Assembly (NCBI RefSeq): GCF_900114765.1
Contig: NZ_FOUD01000006.1
Span: forward strand, 1 to 64,000
Source: Halopseudomonas pachastrellae
GTDB taxonomy: Bacteria; Pseudomonadota; Gammaproteobacteria; Pseudomonadales; Pseudomonadaceae
Reading direction: 5' to 3'
Length of the DNA stretch: 64,000 nt
The notes under the pieces are model-generated. The model was not told the DNA's origin. It ran no database searches and saw nothing but the letters and a program-made list of their open reading frames with translations. The position numbers and the translations under genes are program-made. Shown piece after piece: positions 39,238-47,627 of the stretch. Positions within the stretch are counted from its first letter, which is position 1, and each line of letters opens with the position of its first letter.

Positions 39238-39265
39238 CGGGCTGGCAGCAAACGCCACCAGCCCG
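39238..39265. terminator. Hairpin between convergent DksA-like and cache-protein genes
   Basis: A perfect 8-bp stem CGGGCTGG/CCAGCCCG with a 12-base loop sits in the 41-base gap. It may end transcripts from both sides; no T-run is present, so termination is not certain. Confidence 0.5.
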
Positions 39266-39271
39266 AATCGC

Positions 39272-40162
39272 TTACTCGGCTTCAGTTTCCTGGTAGTAAC
39301 CCACCGCAACCAGGTAGTTGCCGACCTTGCGGATCAGGGTTTTCTTCTCTTCCGGTCGCTCGGTCACGGGGTTGGGCCAGGTGTAGGTAACGCTCTGTTC
39401 ACCTGCTTCCACCGCATCCAGAATTTTCTGTCCGACACGCATACCATCCCGGTTCTTCAGCTCCGGGAAGTGGATGTTGAGCAGGCGACGGCTGTAGCCA
39501 TGCGCGACCATGCTCATGCTGGTCATATCCACGACAAAGACATACAGGTCATCGCGGTTGAACTCGGGATCCAGGCGGTTGATGCGGGAAATGGTCGCGT
39601 CCGGGTCTGCTTCAATAGCCGCCGCAGCATCGTTCAGCAGGGCAGTGGCAGCGGCTTCACTTGAACGGGGCAGGTAGTAGCCAACGGCAAAGGTCTTGCC
39701 GTCGACCTTCTGATAGAACACGTGTTTGCGTTCGACCTTACCGTCGCTCCAGTTCATCCAGCGATACTCCGCGCTGGACACAGCATTCGACTCCGGCGCT
39801 TGTAACGCGGAGTTGAATGCCTCCTGCAGCTCCGGGTCCAGCAGCGGAGTTATATCTCGACCAATCAATGCGGCAGACGGCCCTCCGCTGGCAAGCATGT
39901 AGCCGTTTTCATCGACGACATAAACGTACTGATCGCCATCGACAAACTCCCCCTGACGGCTGAAGCGTGCAAAGGCTGCATTGCCTTCTTCGCGGTAGGC
40001 GGCAACGGCCTTGTGCAGCAACTGGGCGGCGCTGGCGGCCTGCTGCTCATAGCCGGGTTCGGCGGTGGGTTGCGGTGGTGTGGGTGATGTGGCGTGTGCG
40101 GCGGTCGTGAACAGCGCTGCCATGGTCAGAGCAGCAATCATGACCGGTTTGTTGACGTTCAT
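39272..40162 (-). CDS. Periplasmic double-cache-domain protein
   Basis: A 296-residue secreted protein. The signal peptide spans residues 1-24 (cleavage AHA). Two cache-like modules follow, each with FARFSRQGEFVDGDQYVYVVDENGYMLA- or RDDLYVFVVDMTSMSMVAHG-type strands and a GRDIT or MRVGQ loop; the second ends in TLIRKVGNYLVAVGYY. Cache domains bind small ligands outside the cell, normally as parts of receptors. This protein has no membrane anchor or signalling domain, so it may act as a soluble sensor or ligand-binding partner. No receptor gene adjoins it. Confidence 0.82.
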   Translation of the reverse strand: MNVNKPVMIAALTMAALFTTAAHATSPTPPQPTAEPGYEQQAASAAQLLHKAVAAYREEGNAAFARFSRQGEFVDGDQYVYVVDENGYMLASGGPSAALIGRDITPLLDPELQEAFNSALQAPESNAVSSAEYRWMNWSDGKVERKHVFYQKVDGKTFAVGYYLPRSSEAAATALLNDAAAAIEADPDATISRINRLDPEFNRDDLYVFVVDMTSMSMVAHGYSRRLLNIHFPELKNRDGMRVGQKILDAVEAGEQSVTYTWPNPVTERPEEKKTLIRKVGNYLVAVGYYQETEAE

Positions 40163-40418
40163 AAGCATTCCTCTGCGGGATGTTGTTGTCGCTTGGACGT
40201 GGTTGTCCTCTCTCAGCTTAGGAGGATACTGGGCGCTGTCTAGCATGTTGGTATTGTCCGGGATCAACGCACAGCCATTGGGATAGGGCGGCTTTTTGCC
40301 CCGAAGACTTATGACATGCTCTAGATCGGTCGTTAGCGGGCCTGAGAGCGGTCCTGGGGAATACGGTATTCAGGGCGCTGATAGTCTGAGGTAGGTCGCC
40401 AGCCTGTGGCCCAGATCG
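40163..40418. other. Intergenic region with a 13-base palindrome
   Basis: 256 bases without a gene between the AraC gene (upstream, minus strand) and the cache-protein gene. The perfect palindrome GAATACGGTATTC at 40359-40371, flanked by CCTG and AGG, could be an operator or part of a terminator of the AraC gene. Nothing else stands out. Confidence 0.4.
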
Positions 40419-41213
40419 CTATTGGCGGCTGGCAAACTGGCTAGGCGTCATGCCGATCTGCGTGCGAAACGCAGCGATAAAGGCCGAGGTGGAGTCGTAG
40501 CCGCAGGCCAGCGCGATGTCGGTCACCCGCTCGCCGCGCTCCAGCATGGGCAGGGCGCTGAGCAGTCGAAGGCGCTGGCGCCAGGCGCGAAAGCTCAGCC
40601 CGGTGTCGCGCTGGAACAGGCGGGTGAGGGTCTTCTCGGAGCAGTCGAGCTGTGCGCTCCAGTCGCCCAAGGTCAGCGCCAGTTCGGGGTTGTCGAACAG
40701 CGCCTGACACACCTGCTGCAGGCGTGAGTCATCCGGCCAGGGCAGGTACAGGCCGGTGTCACGGGCGGCGGTCAGCTGGTCCAGCAGTACGGCAACCAGT
40801 CGGCCATCGGCACCGCTTTCGTCGTACTCGATGGGAATCTGCCCAAACTGGTTGATCAGCTCGCGGGTCAGCGCGTTGATCTCCAGCACGGCGCACTGGT
40901 CGGCGCGCCAGGGCATGGCGTCGCGCTCGATATAGAGGCTGCGCATTTCGGTATCGGGTGAGCTGATGACCGCGTGCGGCAGGTCGGGCGGCACCAGAAT
41001 CGCCCGCTGCGGCGGCGCCAGAAAACGGCCGCTGTGGGTATGTACCGCCAGTACCCCGGAGATGGCGTAGGACAGCTGCGCCCACGGGTGGCTGTGCCAG
41101 AGCGTGGTGGTGCCGCGCTGCAGTGATTCGCTGCGGGCGTACAGCGGCCGGGGCAGGGCGGGCAGGTCGGGTACGGCGCGGTGACTCAGGCGCTTTTGTC
41201 CGTTTGTCGACAT
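40419..41213 (-). CDS. AraC-family regulator with cupin N-domain (NimR-like)
   Basis: A 264-residue regulator. An N-terminal cupin (HSHPWAQLSYAISGVLAVHT, then PPQRAILVPPDLPHAV) precedes the AraC double helix-turn-helix (LTLGDWSAQLDCSEKTLTRL; VTDIALACGYDSTSAFIAAF). The start MSTNGQKRL was chosen since the upstream ~110 codons overlap the divergent transporter gene. It is divergent from the SBF-like transporter over 94 bases and probably regulates it. Confidence 0.9.
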   Translation of the reverse strand: MSTNGQKRLSHRAVPDLPALPRPLYARSESLQRGTTTLWHSHPWAQLSYAISGVLAVHTHSGRFLAPPQRAILVPPDLPHAVISSPDTEMRSLYIERDAMPWRADQCAVLEINALTRELINQFGQIPIEYDESGADGRLVAVLLDQLTAARDTGLYLPWPDDSRLQQVCQALFDNPELALTLGDWSAQLDCSEKTLTRLFQRDTGLSFRAWRQRLRLLSALPMLERGERVTDIALACGYDSTSAFIAAFRTQIGMTPSQFASRQ

Positions 41214-41307
41214 TGTGTTATCCAATCGCGTTAGTCGGTCGTTGGGCAAGACAGTAAACTCCCTCCCCGCACGTCGCAACATTGATAACGAAAAACGAGA
41301 CATTGCC

Positions 41308-42294
41308 ATGGCACGACCACGCTTTTTACCTGACAACATGACCCTCTGCCTTATTGCTGTCGTCATTGCCGCCAGCCTGTTTCCCGTGCACGGGCAGGCA
41401 GCTGTTGCCTTTGATGGCCTGACCAACGCGGCCATTGCGCTGCTGTTCTTCATGCACGGCGCCAAGCTATCGCGTGAGGCAATTATTGCCGGTATGACCC
41501 ACTGGCGCCTGCACCTGCTGGTGTTTGCCTGCACCTTCATCATGTTTCCGCTGCTGGGTGTGCTGCTTAAACCCGCGCTGGTGCCGCTGGTGGGCGATGA
41601 ACTCTATCTCGGCATTCTGTTCCTCTGCGCGCTGCCAGCCACCGTGCAGTCGGCCATTGCCTTTACCTCGATTGCCCGCGGCAACGTGGCTGCAGCGGTC
41701 TGCAGCGCGGCGACCTCCAGCCTGGTGGGTATTTTTGTCACGCCGCTGCTGGTACTGCTGCTGATGGGCGCGCAGGCGGGAGAATCCAGCACGCTGGATG
41801 CCATCGGCAAGATTGTGGTGCAGCTGCTGTTGCCCTTTATTGCAGGCCAGATTGCCCGTCGCTGGATCGGTGACTGGGTCGCGCGTAACAAGAGCTGGTT
41901 GAAGAGTGTGGACCAGGGCTCGATCCTGCTGGTGGTGTTTGGTGCATTCAGCCACGCGGTAGTTGAGGGTATCTGGCAAACCGTGCCGTTGACCGAGCTG
42001 CTGGGTCTGGTTGTCGCCTGCTGCCTGCTGCTGGCGCTGGTGCTGGGGCTGACCGCCTGGCTGGGTCGCCGTCTGGGCTTTAACGTTGAAGACCGCATCA
42101 CCATCATCTTCGCCGGTTCCAAGAAGAGTCTGGCGACCGGTGTACCGATGGCGCAGGTGCTGTTCGCCGGCGGTGCGCTGGGCACGCTGATTCTGCCGCT
42201 GATGCTGTTCCATCAGATTCAGCTGATGGTCTGCGCGGTGTTGGCCGAGCGTTACGGCCGCCGCGCCGAGACCGGCGCAGAAGAAGCCGCCTGA
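41308..42294 (+). CDS. SBF-like (YfeH-type) membrane transporter
   Basis: A 328-residue inner-membrane protein with nine to ten hydrophobic segments. It fits the bile acid:sodium symporter-like YfeH family: FDGLTNAAIALLFFMHGAKLSREAI near the N-terminus and FAGSKKSLATGVPMAQVLF in the second half, both conserved. The substrate is unknown. It is divergent from the AraC regulator and ends one base from the convergent Lrp gene. Confidence 0.9.
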   Translation: MARPRFLPDNMTLCLIAVVIAASLFPVHGQAAVAFDGLTNAAIALLFFMHGAKLSREAIIAGMTHWRLHLLVFACTFIMFPLLGVLLKPALVPLVGDELYLGILFLCALPATVQSAIAFTSIARGNVAAAVCSAATSSLVGIFVTPLLVLLLMGAQAGESSTLDAIGKIVVQLLLPFIAGQIARRWIGDWVARNKSWLKSVDQGSILLVVFGAFSHAVVEGIWQTVPLTELLGLVVACCLLLALVLGLTAWLGRRLGFNVEDRITIIFAGSKKSLATGVPMAQVLFAGGALGTLILPLMLFHQIQLMVCAVLAERYGRRAETGAEEAA

Positions 42295-42295
42295 G

Positions 42296-42787
42296 TTATC
42301 CCAGACTGCGCTGCGGTAGATGATCCAGCGGTACTGCGGTCTGCGACTTCACGGTCGAGATGGCAAAGTTGCTGCGAATATCGCTGACCGCAGGGAGTTT
42401 GAGCAGGGTGCTGAACAGAAAGTCCTCGTAGGAGGCCAGATCTGGCAGCACCACCTGCAGCAGAAAGTCCGACTCGCCTGACACCACGTGGCAGGAAATC
42501 ACTTCCGGCAAATCAATCACCGCGGCGCGAAAGGCGTTGGCCGACTCGTCGTGGTGCCGCTCGACCTTTACCCCCACAAACACCGTTAACCCAAGGCCCG
42601 CTTTGCTGCGATCCAGCTGCGCGTGGTAGCCGCGAATCACGCCTGCCTCTTCCAGCAGGCGCACCCGGCGCAAACAAGGCGAGGGTGACAGGCCGACTTC
42701 TTCGGCCAGTTGCACGTTGCTCAGTTTTGCATTGCGCTGCAGGGCGTCGAGGATGCGTCTGTCCAGGTTGTCCAAGTTCATTGGCAT
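42296..42787 (-). CDS. Lrp/AsnC-family transcriptional regulator
   Basis: A 163-residue regulator. The N-terminal helix-turn-helix (LDRRILDALQRNAKLSNVQL, then GLSPSPCLRRVRLLEEAGVI) is followed by the RAM effector domain (VISCHVVSGESDFLLQVVLPD). Two candidate starts exist, at 42787 and 42781; neither has a decisive ribosome site. It diverges from a LysE exporter gene over 137 bases. That is a common pairing in which the regulator controls amino acid export. Confidence 0.93.
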   Translation of the reverse strand: MPMNLDNLDRRILDALQRNAKLSNVQLAEEVGLSPSPCLRRVRLLEEAGVIRGYHAQLDRSKAGLGLTVFVGVKVERHHDESANAFRAAVIDLPEVISCHVVSGESDFLLQVVLPDLASYEDFLFSTLLKLPAVSDIRSNFAISTVKSQTAVPLDHLPQRSLG

Positions 42788-42924
42788 ATTCCCACTTTAT
42801 TTGATTATTAACTGGCAGTTTATGCCAATAACTAAAACGTTGGCGCACTAACTCGCAATGACCTGTATCGCCACTCGGCCCTACCATAGCTATTGAAAGA
42901 TGACTCGGCCGGAGCGCGCCTGAA

Positions 42925-43536
42925 ATGACGGAATTGTGGATGTTTGTTGGTGCCCTGGCGGTGGCGTATCTGGTGCCGGGGCCGGACATGCTGTTGCTAT
43001 TGCAGACCGCTGCGAGCCATTCGCGCTGGCAGAGCGCTGGCACCATCGCCGGTCTCGCGCTGGCCCGCGCGGCGCACGTGGCGCTGGCCGGGCTTGGTCT
43101 GGCGGCGCTGCTGCAGACCGCGCCTTGGACCTTTAACGCGGTGCGCCTGTTCGGCGCGGTCTATCTGATCTGGCTGGGCGTCTCTATCTGGCGAGCGCCG
43201 TCATTGGTGCCGCAGGTCGGCGCTGCGCGTCGCTCGCCTACCGTGTGGGCCGCATTCTGGCGCGGACTTCTGACCAACATCAGCAACCCCAAGGCGCTGT
43301 TGTTCTGCTCGGTGTTGTTGCCGCAGTTCATTGATCCGCATGGCGGCAGCGTGGCCTGGCAGTTCACCCTGCTGGGCATCATTTTGCTGCTGATCGGTGT
43401 GTGCTTCGATCTGGTTTACGTCGCCAGCGGCAGGCTGATGGGTGGCTGGCTGCGCGAGCGCCCACGCTTGCAGCAGCTGCAGCGTTGGGCTTTTGGCGCG
43501 CTGTTGGTGGGCTTTGGCGCACGCTTGGTGTTTTAG
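42925..43536 (+). CDS. LysE/RhtB-family exporter
   Basis: A 203-residue membrane exporter with about six hydrophobic segments. The N-terminal VAYLVPGPDMLLLLQTAA and the middle FWRGLLTNISNPKALLFCSV segments are family signatures. Members export amino acids or analogues. Regulation by the divergent Lrp-type protein is likely. Confidence 0.92.
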   Translation: MTELWMFVGALAVAYLVPGPDMLLLLQTAASHSRWQSAGTIAGLALARAAHVALAGLGLAALLQTAPWTFNAVRLFGAVYLIWLGVSIWRAPSLVPQVGAARRSPTVWAAFWRGLLTNISNPKALLFCSVLLPQFIDPHGGSVAWQFTLLGIILLLIGVCFDLVYVASGRLMGGWLRERPRLQQLQRWAFGALLVGFGARLVF

Positions 43537-43637
43537 TGCAGCGAGCGCGAGAATTCGGCATTGACCTGCTGAACCTGGCTCGACATTCTTTGTCGTCTAC
43601 CCTTTGGGGCTGATTTCAGAGCATAGGAAGACAGCGC

Positions 43638-44483
43638 ATGACTGACAGCAGTTATACACCCCCCAAGGTCTGGACCTGGGATAGCGAGAACGGCGGCAAG
43701 TTTGCCAGTATCAATCGCCCGATTGCCGGGCCGACCCACGACAAGGATCGGCCGGTGGGCAAGCACCCGTTCCAGCTGTATTCGCTGGCCACGCCCAACG
43801 GCGTCAAGGCCACCATCATGCTCGAAGAACTGCTGGCGCTGGGCCACAGCGGCGCTGAATACGACGCCTGGCTGGTGCGTATCAATGAGGGTGACCAGTT
43901 CAGCAGCGGCTTTGTGGAGGTTAACCCCAACTCCAAAATTCCGGCGCTGATGGACCACGGCACCAACCCGCCCACACGGGTGTTCGAGTCTGGCTCCATC
44001 CTGCTGTATCTGGCGGAGAAGTTCGGCGCGCTGTTGCCGACCGATCACGGCAAGCGCACCGAAGCGATGAACTGGCTGTTCTGGCAGATGGGCTCGGCGC
44101 CCTACTTGGGTGGTGGTTTTGGCCACTTCTATGCCTATGCGCCGGAAAAGTTCGAGTACCCGATCAATCGCTTCTCCATGGAAGTGAAGCGTCAGCTGGA
44201 CGTACTCAACCGCCACCTGGCCGACAACCGCTACATGGCCGGTGACGAGTACAGCATCGCCGATATCGCCATCTACCCCTGGTACGGCGTGCTGGTAGAA
44301 GGTGGCCTGTATGAGGCGGCTGAATTCCTCTCGGTACACGAGTACGAGCATGTGCGCCGCTGGGCCGCCGAGATTGCCGCGCGGCCAGCGGTGCAGCGCG
44401 GTCGCCGGGTCAACCGCGTGTGGGGCGATGAAGCCCTGCAGGTGGCCGAGCGTCACGACGCCAGCGATATCAGCAACGCCTGA
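43638..44483 (+). CDS. yghU: YghU-type glutathione S-transferase
   Basis: A 281-residue glutathione transferase/disulfide-bond oxidoreductase. A ~45-residue N-terminal extension precedes the thioredoxin fold (FQLYSLATPNGVKATIMLEE, then NPNSKIPALMD and VFESGSILLYLAEKFG). The helical domain has WLFWQMGSAPYLGGGFGHF, and the C-terminus has YSIADIAIYPWY. This matches E. coli YghU and Nu-class enzymes that bind two glutathiones. An AGGAAG site precedes the ATG. The gene stands alone with its own terminator. Confidence 0.92.
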   Translation: MTDSSYTPPKVWTWDSENGGKFASINRPIAGPTHDKDRPVGKHPFQLYSLATPNGVKATIMLEELLALGHSGAEYDAWLVRINEGDQFSSGFVEVNPNSKIPALMDHGTNPPTRVFESGSILLYLAEKFGALLPTDHGKRTEAMNWLFWQMGSAPYLGGGFGHFYAYAPEKFEYPINRFSMEVKRQLDVLNRHLADNRYMAGDEYSIADIAIYPWYGVLVEGGLYEAAEFLSVHEYEHVRRWAAEIAARPAVQRGRRVNRVWGDEALQVAERHDASDISNA

Positions 44484-44504
44484 ACGCAGCGCGTTACTCG
44501 ACTT

Positions 44505-44533
44505 CAAACAGCCTCCGCAATGGAGGCTGTTTG
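44505..44533 (+). terminator. Terminator after the yghU-like gene
   Basis: A perfect 12-bp stem (CAAACAGCCTCC, loop GCAAT, GGAGGCTGTTTG) 21 bases after the stop; the trailing sequence is CGTTTC, only weakly T-rich. Confidence 0.75.
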
Positions 44534-44606
44534 CGTTTCAGCAGGTGCTTTTATTCCTCCTCTGGCCAGTTCCGCGTGTCGGGCCACATTGCTCGATCTT
44601 TATAAT

Positions 44607-44621
44607 TGTTATAACGTAATA
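44607..44621 (+). promoter_or_regulatory. Candidate Zur box upstream of the CobW-family GTPase
   Basis: The site TGTTATAACGTAATA matches the gammaproteobacterial Zur consensus TGTTATAATATAACA at 12 of 15 positions. It lies in an AT-rich patch 76 bases before the CobW start. Repression under zinc sufficiency and induction on zinc starvation is the expected consequence. Confidence 0.65.
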
Positions 44622-44697
44622 TTTTGTGCGGTCTCAATCTAAACGCCCAGCAGAGTGCGGTGGTGAGGCTGCTCACGCCTGTCCAGAGGAATACCCG

Positions 44698-45918
44698 ATG
44701 AATGATCTCGCCCGGTCTGCACCTGCAGCCCGCAAACTCCCCGTTACTGTGCTGTCCGGCTTTCTTGGTGCCGGCAAGACCACACTGCTCAATCACCTTT
44801 TGAACAACCGCGAAGGCCGTCGTCTGGCGGTTATCGTCAATGACATGAGCGAAGTGAACATTGACGCCGCGCTGGTGCGTGATGGCACTGCACAGCTGTC
44901 GCGTACCGACGAAAAACTGGTGGAAATGAGCAATGGCTGCATCTGCTGCACCCTGCGCGAAGACCTGCTCGAAGAGGTATCCCGGCTGGCGGCCGAAGGG
45001 CGCTTTGATCAACTGGTGATCGAGTCCACCGGTATCTCCGAGCCGCTGCCGGTGGCCGAGACCTTCACCTTTGAGGCCGAAGACGGCAAGAGCCTCAACG
45101 AGGTTGCCCAGCTCGACACCATGGTCACCGTGGTGGATGGCTTTAACTTCCTGCGTGATTACAGCTCGCAGGACAGCGTGCAGGAACGCGGCGAATCACT
45201 GGGCGAAGAAGACGAGCGCAACGTGGTCGATCTGCTGATCGAGCAGGTCGAGTTTTGCGATGTCATCGTCGTCAACAAGACCGACCTGATCAGCGCGGAG
45301 GAGCGCGACCGCTTGATCGCCATTCTGGCCAGCCTGAACCCGCGCTCGCGCATCGAGATGGCCGAGTTTGGTCAGGTGCCGCTGGACCGGGTGCTCGATA
45401 CCGGGTTGTTTGACTTTAGCGCTGCCTCCCAGGCGCCAGGCTGGTTGCAGGAGCTGCGCGGCAGCCACACGCCGGAAACCGAAGAGTACGGAATTTCGAG
45501 TTTTGTTTACCGTGCCCGTCGCCCCTTCCATCCTCAGCGCTTTTTTACTCTGGTCAACAGTGAGTGGCCGGGCGTGGTGCGCTCCAAGGGTTTCTTCTGG
45601 CTGGCCTGTGTGCCCGCCATGGCCGGGCAATGGTCGCAGGCCGGCGCAGTCGCGCGGCACGGGCCGGCCGGTTACTGGTGGGCTGCGGTGGCACCCGAGC
45701 AGTGGCCGGATGACCCTGAGTCAGTTGCCTTGATCCGCAGCAAATGGGACGAGCAAGTGGGCGATGCTCGGCAGGAGTTGGTGCTGATTGGCATGCAGAT
45801 GGACCAGTCAGCCCTGTGCGCCGCGCTGGATGCCTGCCTGCTGAACGACGAGGAAATGGCGCAGGGCCCTGCCGTTTGGGAGACGTGGCCGAATCCTTTC
45901 GAGGGCTGGGAGCGCTAG
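44698..45918 (+). CDS. CobW/COG0523 GTPase, likely zinc metallochaperone
   Basis: A 406-residue G3E GTPase. Walker A is GFLGAGKTT (21-29). The metal-binding CxCC motif is GCICC (Cys81, Cys83, Cys84); [11 protein letters not shown] and VVNKTD complete the G-motifs; the C-terminal CobW_C domain carries [17 protein letters not shown]. The N-terminal start MNDLAR follows AGAGGA. COG0523 proteins under Zur control, such as ZigA/ZagA, hand zinc to essential enzymes in scarcity. The Zur-like box upstream and the DUF1826 gene five bases downstream support that role here. Confidence 0.9.
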   Translation: MNDLARSAPAARKLPVTVLSGFLGAGKTTLLNHLLNNREGRRLAVIVNDMSEVNIDAALVRDGTAQLSRTDEKLVEMSNGCICCTLREDLLEEVSRLAAEGRFDQLVIESTGISEPLPVAETFTFEAEDGKSLNEVAQLDTMVTVVDGFNFLRDYSSQDSVQERGESLGEEDERNVVDLLIEQVEFCDVIVVNKTDLISAEERDRLIAILASLNPRSRIEMAEFGQVPLDRVLDTGLFDFSAASQAPGWLQELRGSHTPETEEYGISSFVYRARRPFHPQRFFTLVNSEWPGVVRSKGFFWLACVPAMAGQWSQAGAVARHGPAGYWWAAVAPEQWPDDPESVALIRSKWDEQVGDARQELVLIGMQMDQSALCAALDACLLNDEEMAQGPAVWETWPNPFEGWER

Positions 45919-45923
45919 GCGTC

Positions 45924-46589
45924 ATGGGGATACAGGCACTACTGAGCGCAGACCCTGCGGCCAGCCACGTCGGGGCTCACTGGGCCACCGGCCTAGATCT
46001 CGGCGTGTTGGCCGAGGTATTTGACGAGGCGATCACCATCGCCATCATGCAACGCGAGCTGGCGCCGCAACTGCTGGCTAGTATCGCGGCCCAGTGCGCG
46101 GCACAGCCTTGGGAGCTGGCCTGGCGCGGCGTACCGGATTCGGCGTTGGAACAGGCGCTGACGCGCAGTATGCCCGCGCCACAGCATGCCGGTGAGCTGA
46201 TTGCCGACGTGCGTCTGCTGGCCGAGGCGGTGGCCTGTTTGTTCGACGTTGATGCGGTGGGCATTCGTATGCGTCTGCTTGCTGGTGCCATGTGTCCGCG
46301 CTTTCATTGCGACAACCTGCCGGTGCGCCTGGTAACCACCTACAGCGGCCCCGGCAGCGAGTGGCTACCCGAGCAGGCGCTGGAGCGCGCCGGCCTGGGC
46401 AACCCCGAGCCGGGCAAACCGGAAGTGGTGCGTGATGCTGGCGCCATTCGGCGGCTGACTGAAGGCGATGTCTGTCTGCTCAAGGGCAGCGGCTGGGTCG
46501 GTAATGAAGAGCGCGGCATCGTGCATCGCAGTCCTGCCGTTGCGGCTGGGCAGCAGCGCTTGTTGCTGACGATTGATCCGGAGTTTTGA
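45924..46589 (+). CDS. DUF1826-family protein
   Basis: A 221-residue cytoplasmic protein of a family commonly encoded beside Zur-regulated CobW GTPases. The most conserved part is MCPRFHCDNLPVRLVTTYSG (about 113-132). It has a Cys-x3-His-Cys-Asp pattern that looks metal-binding; CLLKGSGW and RGIVHRSPAV follow. The start is the ATG five bases after the CobW stop. The activity is unknown. Context argues for zinc homeostasis; the H-x-D pattern would also fit a cupin-like oxygenase. Confidence 0.85.
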   Translation: MGIQALLSADPAASHVGAHWATGLDLGVLAEVFDEAITIAIMQRELAPQLLASIAAQCAAQPWELAWRGVPDSALEQALTRSMPAPQHAGELIADVRLLAEAVACLFDVDAVGIRMRLLAGAMCPRFHCDNLPVRLVTTYSGPGSEWLPEQALERAGLGNPEPGKPEVVRDAGAIRRLTEGDVCLLKGSGWVGNEERGIVHRSPAVAAGQQRLLLTIDPEF

Positions 46590-46784
46590 GGGCGAGTGGA
46601 GTTGATCAGTGCTTCCCTCGATTGGAAGGCTCATTCTGGTAAGTGTTTGGGCTAACGCGCCAGTGGGCTGGCCCTGGGTTTGGATCGTCGCCGTTGTGCT
46701 TTCACTCGGTTGTCGAAAACGCTGTTAGTTGTTCTACTGCCACTCAACGTTTCAACCCTTCCGCTGCCACCCTTGGGTCACGCC
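46590..46784. other. Intergenic, no feature seen
   Basis: 195 bases between DUF1826 and the interrupted gene. No terminator with a T-run, promoter-like hexamers or small gene could be supported. Confidence 0.4.
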
Positions 46785-47492
46785 ATGAGCGCCTACCAGA
46801 CCAGCACACTGCTACGCGACGGCATCGCCTTCCAGGTGATCTCCGGCGGCGCCTTTTCGCCCAGCGAGCACGGCATTTGCCCCTACCATGCCGATACCTG
46901 GACGCCCACCGGCTTTGTTGTTACCTATGCTGTGGTCGACGGCCAGTTGATACTGCAAGGCGTCTACACCAACCACAGCCCGGCTGAGCAGGATTATCTG
47001 CAGCAAGATGCCGAGCACACCACGGGTGACTTGCCAACGCAGTTTCAAGGTGATGTCGTCGCGGCTGGCGCTGACGACACCGCAAGGCCGCGTTCTATTG
47101 ATAATGCCAATACGCTCGACCCGTTCGGGAGCGAGCCTGATGGCAGCTGAGCGAGCACGCAGAGCCTTTGGCCTAGCCGCAAGCGCAAAGCCGAAGACCG
47201 CATTCCGCCGCCTATCAACGGCATAGCGCCCACGCGCCTGTCCGATGATTATTGGCATTACGCGGATATCAATTTGCCGCTCGATCACAGCGGCGAGCTG
47301 CACGTTGACCGCCTACCGCCGCTGACCGGCGATGAAAACCCTGAGTATATCGACGACCTGCTCAGGGCCATCATCGACAGCGGTAACGGCGTCAGCGGTT
47401 ATCGGCTGCAGTTTGAGCACGGCAAGCTGGTGAAGCAAACCGCCGAGTCCAATGAGCAGCTGGATTTCCTGCTGTCCTTCGGCCGCCCCTGA
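46785..47492 (+). pseudogene. Hypothetical gene interrupted by an in-frame TGA
   Basis: An ATG at 46785 opens a protein-like frame (FQVISGGAFSPSEHGICPYH, TWTPTGFVVTYAVVDGQLIL) that meets TGA at 47148-47150. The same frame then stays open for 113 more codons, ending after RLQFEHGKLVKQTAESNEQL and a stop at 47490-47492. The second half (LSDDYWHYADINLPLDHSGE, NPEYIDDLLRAIIDSGNGVS) looks like real protein. I do not recognise the family. Either a nonsense mutation split one 235-residue gene, or two small frameshifts cancel near 47050-47200. A function cannot be assigned. Confidence 0.6.
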
Positions 47493-47627
47493 CCGAAGGT
47501 TGAAGGAGCCAGCGCCGCTGGCGCTGCATCAGGCCGCTTGACCCTGTAGCCACTTCAGGGTTTTCAATGGGGCTACTGGCACAGGCCAGCCATAGTTAGA
47601 CCCGATTGAGCCAGCGGAGCACCTGCC

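Noticed and set aside
47148-47150. Selenocysteine codon
   Set aside because: No hairpin with the bacterial SECIS layout is seen right after the TGA, and the surrounding residues do not resemble a selenoprotein active site.
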